This document shows, piece after piece, positions 22,947 to 29,374 of a stretch of 46,359 nt of DNA; position 1 is the stretch's first letter; each line of letters opens with the position of its first letter. Source of the DNA: Bog-756 sp035534835 (GTDB taxonomy: Bacteria; Actinomycetota; Acidimicrobiia; Acidimicrobiales; RAAP-2). Both the position numbers and the translations under genes were made by a program. The stretch is from NCBI GenBank assembly GCA_035534835.1, contig DATLRE010000027.1, positions 1 to 46,359 of the forward strand, read 5' to 3'. The notes under the pieces are model-generated. The model was not told the origin of the DNA. It ran no database searches and was given only the letters and a program-made list of their open reading frames with translations.

Positions 22947-24143
22947 TCACTGGAAGTCGAGGCCGAACAGCCGGATGGCGTTGCCGCGCACGACCTTGTA
23001 CCGCTGCTCGTCGGTCAGGCCGGCCATCTGCTTCTCCGCGATCTCGCGGGTGCGGGGCCACGTCGAGTCCGAATGCGGGTAGTCCGACTCGTAGGTGATG
23101 TTGTCCTCGCCGATCTCGTCGATGAGCTTGAGGCCGTTGGGGTCGTCGAAGAAGCAGCCGAAGACGTGGTCCGCGAAGTAGCTGGACGGGGGGTTGGGCA
23201 CCTTGTCGCCGACGCCGCCCCAGCCACGGTTCTCCTCCCACACCACGTCCATGCGGTGCAGGAGGTGGGGGATCCAGCCGATCTGGCCCTCCGAGTAGGC
23301 CACCTTCAGGTTCGAGAACCGCTCGAAGAGGCCGGACAGCAGGAAGTCGGTCATGGACAGCTCGGCGTTGATGTGGGTGAGCGAGGACCCCACCGCGGCC
23401 GGGGCGTCCGGCGAGGTCGACGGCATCTTGGAGCTGGAGCCGATGTGCATGTTGACGACCATCGAGGTCTCGTCGCACGCCGCGAAGAACGGGTCCCAGT
23501 AGTTGTCGGGGTCGTGGATCGACGGCAGCCCGAGGTAGGCGGGGATCTCGGAGAAGCAGACGGCACGCACGCCGCGCTCGGCGTTGCGCCGTACCTCGGC
23601 CGCCGCCAGGTGCGCGTCCCACAGCGGCACGATGATGAGCGGGATCAGCCGTCCGCCGGTCCCGGCGCACCACTCCTCGACCTGGTAGTCGTTGTAGGCC
23701 TCGACGCACAGGAGGGCGAGCTCCTTGTCCTGGGCCTCGGTGAAGGTCTGGCCGCAGAACCGGGGGAAGGTCGGGAAGCACAGCGAGGCTTCGATGTGGT
23801 TCTCGTCCATGTCCTCGAGGCGCTCCTTCTGGCTGTAGGAGCCCGGGCGCATGTCCTCGTAGGTGATGCCCTTCATCGTGACCTGGTCGCGGGGCACGCC
23901 CACGGCCGAGTCGACCCGGAGCAGGGGTCGCTTGAGGTCCTCGTAGTACCACCAGTCGGTCGGGTTGCCCTCGGAGCCGGGCGTCACGGTGAGCTTGCCG
24001 CCGACGAAGGTGATCTCCCCCATCGGGGCCCGCACGATGCGGGGGCACACGTCGTGGTACCTGCTCGGGATGCGGTCCGTCCAGGTGGTGGCGGGTTCGA
24101 CGATGTGGTCGTCGACGGAGATGATCATCGGCAGTTCGGCCAT
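22947..24143 (-). CDS. Amidohydrolase 2 family protein (TIM-barrel metal hydrolase/decarboxylase)
   Basis: A 398-residue protein of the amidohydrolase-2 family (PF04909), whose members include metal-dependent decarboxylases and hydrolases. It opens with IISVDDHIVEPATTW (usual metal-site DxH), and continues with CFPTFPRFCGQTF, NMHIGSSS, AYSEGQIGWIPHLLHRMD and the closing ESDYPHSDSTWP, where the Asp is metal-binding or catalytic. Similar proteins occur in mycobacterial and other actinobacterial catabolic clusters, function unproven. The ATG at 24143 seems to be the mRNA 5' end: a -10-like TACACT ends exactly 7 bases upstream, so translation may be leaderless. The operator palindrome lies 23 bases upstream. 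Confidence 0.9.
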   Translation of the reverse strand: MAELPMIISVDDHIVEPATTWTDRIPSRYHDVCPRIVRAPMGEITFVGGKLTVTPGSEGNPTDWWYYEDLKRPLLRVDSAVGVPRDQVTMKGITYEDMRPGSYSQKERLEDMDENHIEASLCFPTFPRFCGQTFTEAQDKELALLCVEAYNDYQVEEWCAGTGGRLIPLIIVPLWDAHLAAAEVRRNAERGVRAVCFSEIPAYLGLPSIHDPDNYWDPFFAACDETSMVVNMHIGSSSKMPSTSPDAPAAVGSSLTHINAELSMTDFLLSGLFERFSNLKVAYSEGQIGWIPHLLHRMDVVWEENRGWGGVGDKVPNPPSSYFADHVFGCFFDDPNGLKLIDEIGEDNITYESDYPHSDSTWPRTREIAEKQMAGLTDEQRYKVVRGNAIRLFGLDFQ

Positions 24144-24150
24144 GACCGGG

Positions 24151-24180
24151 AGTGTATCCCCGCTTCTGACGGAGTGTCAG
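24151..24180 (-). promoter_or_regulatory. Leaderless promoter of the amidohydrolase-acyl-CoA dehydrogenase operon
   Basis: On the minus strand, CTGACA (24180-24175; 5 of 6 match to TTGACA) and TACACT (24156-24151) are 18 bases apart. Seven bases separate the -10 from the ATG at 24143, so the A of ATG would be +1. No Shine-Dalgarno precedes the ATG. The -35 is embedded in the operator palindrome. Confidence 0.55.
24166..24180. promoter_or_regulatory. Operator palindrome site 2 (CTGAC-N5-GTCAG)
   Basis: CTGAC-GGAGT-GTCAG is a perfect 5+5 inverted repeat, overlapping the -35 box of the operon that starts at 24143. It is also 90 bases upstream of the divergent CHAP gene, which is less likely to be its target because that gene is not catabolic. 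Confidence 0.65.
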
Positions 24181-24269
24181 GTGCGGGGCGCGCCGGCGCC
24201 CGACGGGTGCCGTGGGGCCCGGTCGGGGCCCGGGACCGCCCCTTTCGCCGGGCCGGAGGGATGCCTACG

Positions 24270-25709
24270 ATGGGCGCGATGCGAGGTCCGGCGCGTTCCG
24301 CACTGGTGGCGCTGGCCGCCGTCGTGGCGGCGGCGTCCCTCGGTGCGACGGCGTCCACCCCCGCGGGCGCGGCGCCGGCCCGGTCCGCGCTGGTGTCGGC
24401 GGCACTGTCCGTGCCCCACGTCTACGCCGGGGGTGGCGTCCTCGGGTTCGGTGCCCCGACGGTGGGCGGTCCGATCACGACGCCGCTCAACTCCGTGGTC
24501 GTCGCCCAGGTCGCGAACCCGGCCGCCACCGTGTCCGACGAGGGTTACTGGCTGGCCTCCGCCGACGGTGGGGTCTACGCCGTGGGCAACGCCGGCTTCT
24601 TCGGGTCGTTGGGCGCGCTCCGGCTGCAGGGGCCGATCGTGGCCATGGCGGCGACGCCCGACGGGAAGGGCTACTGGATGGCCGGCCTCGACGGCGGGGT
24701 GTTCGCCTTCGGCGACGCCGCCTTCTACGGCTCGATGGGCGCGGTGCCGCTCAACCAGCCGATCGTCGGGATGGCGCCGACCGCGGACGGCCGCGGGTAC
24801 TGGCTGGTGGCGTCCGACGGCGGCGTGTTCGCCTTCGGCGACGCGCCGTTCCTCGGTTCCATGGGAGGTACGACCCTCGTGTCGCCGGTGACCGGCATGG
24901 CCCCGGCCCACACCGGTGCGGGGTACTGGCTCGTCGCCGGCGACGGCGGCATCTTCGCCTTCGGGGACGCACCGTTCCACGGATCCATCGGGGGGACCCC
25001 GCTGAACGACCCGGTCGTCGGGATGACGGCGACCGCGGACGACGGCGGCTACTACTTCGTCGCCAACGACGGCGGCGTCTTCACCGAGGGGGACGCCGTC
25101 TTCCGGGGATCGCTGGGTGGGGGATTGGGGGGCGACCCGCACGTCATCCTGCCGGTGGCCGGCATCACCCTCGACCGGGACGGCACGGGCTACTGGCTGC
25201 TCGACCCGGACGGGTTCTCCTACTCGTTCTCCAACCCGCCGGATCCCGCACCGTCGCCGACGGCCTCGGCCATCGTGTCGGTGGCGGCCAGCCAGGTCAA
25301 CGCGGACCCGTACACCGGTTACTTCTGCAATCCGTACGGGCCGTGCGAAGCGTGGTGCGCGCTGTTCGCCACCTGGGTCTGGGAGCGGGCCGGGGTGCCG
25401 GTCCCGTCCTACGCCTTCACCGGGGACATCTTCACCTGGGCCGCGGCCAACACCGCGGTGCTGCCCCCGTCGGCCGCCCCGCTGCCGGGCGACGCCGTTC
25501 TCTACGGCACCGGTCCGTGGTCGACGGCGACGTCGGTCCACGTCGGCCTGGTCACCCAGGTGTGGCCGGACGGCGCGGTGGTGACGATCGAGGGGGACGC
25601 CGGCCCAGCGGCGACCGGCAGTCTGGGCGTCGTCATCAACGGGCCCTACCTACCCAGCCACTCCCCGCAGTACAACGGGGTCCCGGTCTACGCCTTCGCC
25701 CGCCCGTAG
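24270..25709 (+). CDS. Secreted propeller-repeat protein with C-terminal CHAP domain
   Basis: A 479-residue exported protein. A signal peptide (SALVALAAVVAAASLGATAS, AxA site near residue 35) leads into six to seven 42-residue units of the GYWLVAxDGGVFAFGDA type (about residues 75-315). After a proline linker comes a CHAP/NlpC-like amidase domain: Cys363 in EAWCALFATWVW and His424 in SVHVGLVTQVW, the expected catalytic pair for cleaving peptidoglycan peptides or amides. The second ATG (24270) is chosen because GGAGGG sits 9 bases upstream; the first (24261) abuts the Shine-Dalgarno. It is probably a cell-wall hydrolase in growth or division. It is divergent from the amidohydrolase operon and convergent with the next one. 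Confidence 0.9.
   Translation: MGAMRGPARSALVALAAVVAAASLGATASTPAGAAPARSALVSAALSVPHVYAGGGVLGFGAPTVGGPITTPLNSVVVAQVANPAATVSDEGYWLASADGGVYAVGNAGFFGSLGALRLQGPIVAMAATPDGKGYWMAGLDGGVFAFGDAAFYGSMGAVPLNQPIVGMAPTADGRGYWLVASDGGVFAFGDAPFLGSMGGTTLVSPVTGMAPAHTGAGYWLVAGDGGIFAFGDAPFHGSIGGTPLNDPVVGMTATADDGGYYFVANDGGVFTEGDAVFRGSLGGGLGGDPHVILPVAGITLDRDGTGYWLLDPDGFSYSFSNPPDPAPSPTASAIVSVAASQVNADPYTGYFCNPYGPCEAWCALFATWVWERAGVPVPSYAFTGDIFTWAAANTAVLPPSAAPLPGDAVLYGTGPWSTATSVHVGLVTQVWPDGAVVTIEGDAGPAATGSLGVVINGPYLPSHSPQYNGVPVYAFARP
24544..25220 (+). repeat. 126-bp coding tandem repeat in the CHAP-propeller gene
   Basis: Units of about 126 bases, each starting at a codon group for GYW or GYY, run in tandem, with one unit lengthened by about 5 codons (GGGLGGDPHVI). 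Preceding residues (HVYAGGGVLGFGAPTVGG) look like a degenerate extra unit. The units are more diverged from each other than those in the CAP-propeller gene. Confidence 0.75.
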
Positions 25710-25751
25710 GTGGGTCGGGACCGGTCCGGGCCGGGCGGAGCGCGGGCGGGG

Positions 25752-26801
25752 TCAGCGCTCGGCGAGGAGCGAGTCGAGCAGCCGTGCCCGGTGGTCGGCG
25801 GCCGACCCCCACGCCTCGGCCAGGGCCCAGGTGCGCTTGAGGTAGAGGTGGAGGTCGCACTCCCACGTGTACCCGATGGCGCCGTGCACCTGCAGGGAGA
25901 CCCGGGCCGCCTCGGCGGCGGCGTCGGACGCCCGTGCCTTGGCGGCCGACGCGGCCCGCGAGGCGTGGGCGTCCCCGGTGTCGAGCGCCCAGGCCGCCCC
26001 GTAGACGACGGGCCGGGCGAACTCGAGCAGGACCTGCGCTCCGGCCAGCAGGTGCTTGACGGCCTGGAAGCTGCCGATGGGCCTGCCGAACTGCTGGCGG
26101 TCCTTGGCGTACGCGGCCGTCCGGGCGACCATGGCGTCGGCCAGGCCGAGCAGCTCCGCACCGGTGGCCACGGCCGCCCGGTCGGCGGTGACGGCCAGGC
26201 GCGCCGCGGCCCCGGCGCCCGGGACGAGGACCGTGCCCGGTGACGGCGTCCACACCGGGGTGCCCATCCGGCGGGTGGGATCGAGGGACGGGACCGGGGT
26301 GACGGTGACCGACGCGGCGTCGAGGCCGTGCAGCTCGGGCCCGTCCGGCCCGTCCGCCACCAGCAGGAGCAGGTCGGCCCCGTCGGCACCGGCCACCGGC
26401 CCGGACGGCCGGGCCGGGTCGGCCACGGCGGCGACCAGGTCGCCCGCGGCGATGGCGTCGAGCCACGGCCCGATCCGGGCGCCGGCGGCGCCGGAGGCCG
26501 CGAGGTCGGCGAGCAGCGGGGCGGCCAGGCCGGTGGTCGCCACGAGCGGCTCCGGAAGGGCCACCCGTCCGGCCTCCTCGGCCAGCAGCACCAGGTCGAC
26601 GAGGCCGAGGCCCAGGCCGCCGTGCGCCTCGGGCACGGTGAGCCCGGCGACCCCGAGGTCGGCCAGGGTCGCCCACCGTGGCGTCCGTGCGGCCGGCGCC
26701 GCGTAGGCGGCGCGCACGTCGTCCGGGGTGCACTCCTTGGCCACGACCTGGCGGACGGTGTCGCGGAACTCGAGCTGGGTGTCGGTGAAGGCGAAGTGCA
26801 T
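25752..26801 (-). CDS. Acyl-CoA dehydrogenase subunit (small/beta type)
   Basis: A 349-residue acyl-CoA dehydrogenase family protein, partner of the next gene upstream. The order is N-terminal helices (FTDTQLEFRDTVRQVVAKECTPDDVR), LGVAGLTVPEAHGGLGLGLVDLVLLAEEAGR, an abbreviated middle domain, then KDRQQFGRPIGSFQAVKHLLAGAQ and VHGAIGYTWECDLHLYLKR. The last two are the best preserved C-terminal motifs. It resembles the beta subunits of heteromeric FadE pairs. The start at 26801 follows the partner's stop by 15 bases. The gene ends 42 bases from the convergent CHAP gene. Substrate unknown; the neighbouring thiolase points to chain or ring shortening of a steroid-like acyl-CoA. Confidence 0.9.
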   Translation of the reverse strand: MHFAFTDTQLEFRDTVRQVVAKECTPDDVRAAYAAPAARTPRWATLADLGVAGLTVPEAHGGLGLGLVDLVLLAEEAGRVALPEPLVATTGLAAPLLADLAASGAAGARIGPWLDAIAAGDLVAAVADPARPSGPVAGADGADLLLLVADGPDGPELHGLDAASVTVTPVPSLDPTRRMGTPVWTPSPGTVLVPGAGAAARLAVTADRAAVATGAELLGLADAMVARTAAYAKDRQQFGRPIGSFQAVKHLLAGAQVLLEFARPVVYGAAWALDTGDAHASRAASAAKARASDAAAEAARVSLQVHGAIGYTWECDLHLYLKRTWALAEAWGSAADHRARLLDSLLAER

Positions 26802-26816
26802 GTCGGTCGCTCCCGC

Positions 26817-27995
26817 TCAGGCCCGCGGCAGCCCGAGCATGCGCTCGGCCACCACGTTCCGCTGGATCTCGTTGGTACCGGCGTAGATGGGCCCGGCCAA
26901 CGCGAACAGGAATCCGTCGAGCCACCGGGCGTCGACTCCGTCCCCGTGGAACTCGGCCTCGGGGCCGAGCAGGTCGAGGGCGGTCCGGTGGATGGCCAGG
27001 TCGGTCTCGGACCAGTGGATCTTGTTGGCGCTGGCCTCGGGCCCGACCGACCCGCCGTCGAGCACCCGGGTGGCGGTCCACAGCGTGTTCAACCGGTAGG
27101 CCTCGGCGTCCGTCCACGCCCGGGCCACGGCGTCCGCGCTGCGGCGGGCCCGGTCGGGGTCGGTGGCCAGACGCTCGGCGTACAGGTCGACGAGGCGGTC
27201 GGCGGCACGCGAGTAGCGGGCCGGACTGCGGAGGCTGAGCCCCCGCTCGGACCCGGCGGTGGCCATGGCCACGTTCCAGCCCCGGCCGACGTCGCCGAGC
27301 ACGAGGTCGTCGGGCACGAGCACGTCCTCGAAGAACAGCTCGGCGAACCCGGTCTCGCCGTCGATCTGCGGGATCGGCCGGATGGTGACCCCGGGGGTGG
27401 CCATGTCGATCAGGAAGTAGGTGAGCCCCCGGTGGCGCTCGGCCTCCGGGTCGGTGCGGAACAGCCCGAAGCACCACTCGGCGAAGGCACCGCGCGACGC
27501 CCACGTCTTCTGCCCGCTGAGCACCCAGCCGCCCTCGGCGTCCGAGCGGCGGGCCCGGCTGCGGATGCCGGCGAGGTCGCTGCCGGCGTCGGGCTCGGAC
27601 CACCCCTGGCACCAGATCTCCTCGGCCGAGGCCATCGGCGGCAGGAACCGGGACTTCTGCGCGTCGGTGCCGAACTCGAACATGGTGGGCGCCAGGAGGA
27701 AGACCCCGTTCTGGCTCACCCGCAGCGGCGCCTGGGCCCGCCAGTACTCCTCCTCGAACACGAGCCACTCGAGGATGCCCACGCCCCGGCCGCCGTACTC
27801 CTCGGGCCACGAGACGACGGACCAGCGGTCGGCGGCCAGCTCGGCCTCCCAGGCCCGGTGGGCCGCGAACCCCTCGGCCGTGTCGAGGGAGGGGAGCGAC
27901 CCGGGCGCGGGCGCGTGGGTGGCCAGCCAGGTGCGGGCCTCGGCCCGGAACGCCTCCTGGGCGTCGGTGTAGTGCAGGTCCATGGGTCGGTCCAT
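26817..27995 (-). CDS. Acyl-CoA dehydrogenase subunit (large/alpha type)
   Basis: A 392-residue acyl-CoA dehydrogenase. It carries WCQGWSEPDAGSDLAGIRSRA and GGWVLSGQKTWASRGAFAEW in the FAD/substrate region, and ends in GPIYAGTNEIQRNVVAERMLGLPRA. As in the other alpha subunit the canonical Glu of YEGT is Ala (IYAGT), which is typical of mycobacterial steroid-type heteromeric FadE proteins. The ATG at 27995 (GAGGG at 9 bases) is chosen over 27983. It is the first gene of a two-gene operon and is divergent from the FadA5-like thiolase, with an operator palindrome in the shared 110-base promoter region. Confidence 0.92.
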   Translation of the reverse strand: MDRPMDLHYTDAQEAFRAEARTWLATHAPAPGSLPSLDTAEGFAAHRAWEAELAADRWSVVSWPEEYGGRGVGILEWLVFEEEYWRAQAPLRVSQNGVFLLAPTMFEFGTDAQKSRFLPPMASAEEIWCQGWSEPDAGSDLAGIRSRARRSDAEGGWVLSGQKTWASRGAFAEWCFGLFRTDPEAERHRGLTYFLIDMATPGVTIRPIPQIDGETGFAELFFEDVLVPDDLVLGDVGRGWNVAMATAGSERGLSLRSPARYSRAADRLVDLYAERLATDPDRARRSADAVARAWTDAEAYRLNTLWTATRVLDGGSVGPEASANKIHWSETDLAIHRTALDLLGPEAEFHGDGVDARWLDGFLFALAGPIYAGTNEIQRNVVAERMLGLPRA

Positions 27996-28050
27996 CGGGC
28001 GGGTCCCTCGTTCGGCCGGTGGCGTGGCCCGCCGGCTCGGTCGAGGGGAA

Positions 28051-28069
28051 ATCTGACACACCGCCAGAT
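28051..28069. promoter_or_regulatory. Operator palindrome site 3 between divergent acyl-CoA dehydrogenase and thiolase genes
   Basis: ATCTGAC-ACACC-GCCAGAT shows the 15-base core at 28053-28067 with one mismatched pair (GCCAG for GTCAG), but its outer arms extend further (AAATCTG and CAGATTT, 28050-28070). It is 39 bases before the thiolase start and 58 bases before the acyl-CoA dehydrogenase start, so it can control both. Confidence 0.65.
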
Positions 28070-28105
28070 TTCCGGCAACCGTGGCCCATCGGCAACAATG
28101 GCCCC

Positions 28106-29311
28106 ATGGCCAACGCTGTGATCGTCGACGTCGTCCGCACCCCGGTAGGGAGGAAGAACGGGCGGCTGTCCGGGTGGCACGCCGTGGACCTGGCCGCGCA
28201 GCCCCTCGCCGCGTTGGTGGCCCGCAACGACCTGGACCCGGCGCTGGTCGAGGACGTGATCTTCGGCTGCACCATGACCGTGGGGGAGCAGGCCATGAAC
28301 ATCGGGCGCAACGCGGCCCTGGCCGCCGGGTTCCCCGACACGGTGCCCGGCACCACGGTCGACCGCCAGTGCGGGTCGGCCCAGCAGGCGGTGCACTTCG
28401 CCGCCCAGGCCGTTGCATCGGGCGCCATGGACATCGTGATCGGCGGCGGTGTGGAGGCGATGAGCCGGGTCCCGATCGGGTCGACGACCGAGCACGGCCC
28501 CGGCGAGGCCTACGGCCCGACCGTCCACGGCCGGTTCGACTTCATCCACCAGGGCCTGTGCGCCGAGGAGATCGCCCGCCGCTGGGACATCTCGCGCGAG
28601 GAGATGGACCGGTTCGCGCTGCGCTCCCACGACCGGGCCGCCCGCGCCATCGCCGAGGGCCGCTTCGACCGGGAGATCGTCCCGCTGGCGACCCGTCGGG
28701 CACGGGTCGAGGACAAGGTGGCGGTGGCCGGGACCGACGAGGGCGACCCGGCGGGCGAGGGCCCCCTCGCCTTCGACGAGGGCGTCCGGGCCGGTTCCAC
28801 CTACGAGAAGCTGGCGTCGCTGCCGCCGTGCTTCGTCGAGGACGGTCGGGTGACCGCCGCCACCTCGTCCCAGATCTCCGACGGGGCCGCCGCCGTGCTC
28901 GTCATGTCCGAGGAGCGGGCCGGCCAACTCGGCCTCACTCCCCGTGCCCGGTTCCACACGTTCGCGGTGGCGGCCAACGACCCGGTGATCATGCTGACCG
29001 CCCCGATCCCGGCCACGACGCTGGTCCTCGAGAAGGCGAAGCTCTCCCTCGACGAGATCGACCTGGTCGAGATCAACGAGGCGTTCGCCTCGGTGGTGCT
29101 GGCGTGGGAGAAGGAGCACCACCCGGACATGGACCGGGTCAACGTCAACGGCGGGGCGATCGCCATCGGGCACCCGACCGGCGGCTCGGGGGCGCGCCTG
29201 CTGGCCACCCTCCTCAACGAGATGGAGCGCACGGGCGCCCGCTACGGGCTGCAGACCATGTGCGAGGGCGGGGGCCAGGCCAACGCCACCATCATCGAGC
29301 GCCTGGGCTGA
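28106..29311 (+). CDS. Thiolase (acetyl-CoA acyltransferase), FadA5-like
   Basis: A 401-residue degradative thiolase cleaving a 3-ketoacyl-CoA to acetyl- or propionyl-CoA and a shorter acyl-CoA. Active-site residues are all present: Cys89 in VDRQCGSAQQA, Asn324 in NEAFASVV, His356 in GHPTGGSGA and Cys386 in MCEGGG. Several stretches (ISDGAAAVL, VEINEAFASVVL, PDMDRVNVNGGAIA) closely resemble mycobacterial FadA5, the thiolase of cholesterol side-chain removal, so that role is likely but not proven. The ATG at 28106 is in frame; the nearby ATG at 28098 is not. It appears monocistronic, under operator site 3, with a hairpin after its stop. Confidence 0.92.
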   Translation: MANAVIVDVVRTPVGRKNGRLSGWHAVDLAAQPLAALVARNDLDPALVEDVIFGCTMTVGEQAMNIGRNAALAAGFPDTVPGTTVDRQCGSAQQAVHFAAQAVASGAMDIVIGGGVEAMSRVPIGSTTEHGPGEAYGPTVHGRFDFIHQGLCAEEIARRWDISREEMDRFALRSHDRAARAIAEGRFDREIVPLATRRARVEDKVAVAGTDEGDPAGEGPLAFDEGVRAGSTYEKLASLPPCFVEDGRVTAATSSQISDGAAAVLVMSEERAGQLGLTPRARFHTFAVAANDPVIMLTAPIPATTLVLEKAKLSLDEIDLVEINEAFASVVLAWEKEHHPDMDRVNVNGGAIAIGHPTGGSGARLLATLLNEMERTGARYGLQTMCEGGGQANATIIERLG

Positions 29312-29320
29312 CGCGGCAGC

Positions 29321-29363
29321 GGCGCCCGGGCACGCCGCGGGCCCGCCCCGCATAGCGGGCGCC
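29321..29363. terminator. GC-rich hairpin region between convergent thiolase and GGDEF-EAL genes
   Basis: GGCGCCCG (29321-29328) can pair with CGGGCGCC (29356-29363), an 8-bp stem with a 27-base loop; alternatively GCCCGC (29341-29346) pairs with GCGGGC (29355-29360), a 6-bp stem with an 8-base loop. Either could serve as a bidirectional terminator. It lies just after the thiolase stop and 11 bases before the minus-strand stop at 29375. Confidence 0.5.
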
Positions 29364-29374
29364 GGAGCACGCCG

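Noticed and set aside
24166..24180. Operator site 2 as a regulator of the CHAP gene
   Set aside because: It is 90 bases from that start and overlaps the opposite promoter. The CHAP gene is not catabolic, unlike all other targets.
25710..25751. GGACCGGTCC palindrome as a terminator between convergent genes
   Set aside because: The palindrome is continuous and short; a hairpin would leave only about 3 bp of stem.
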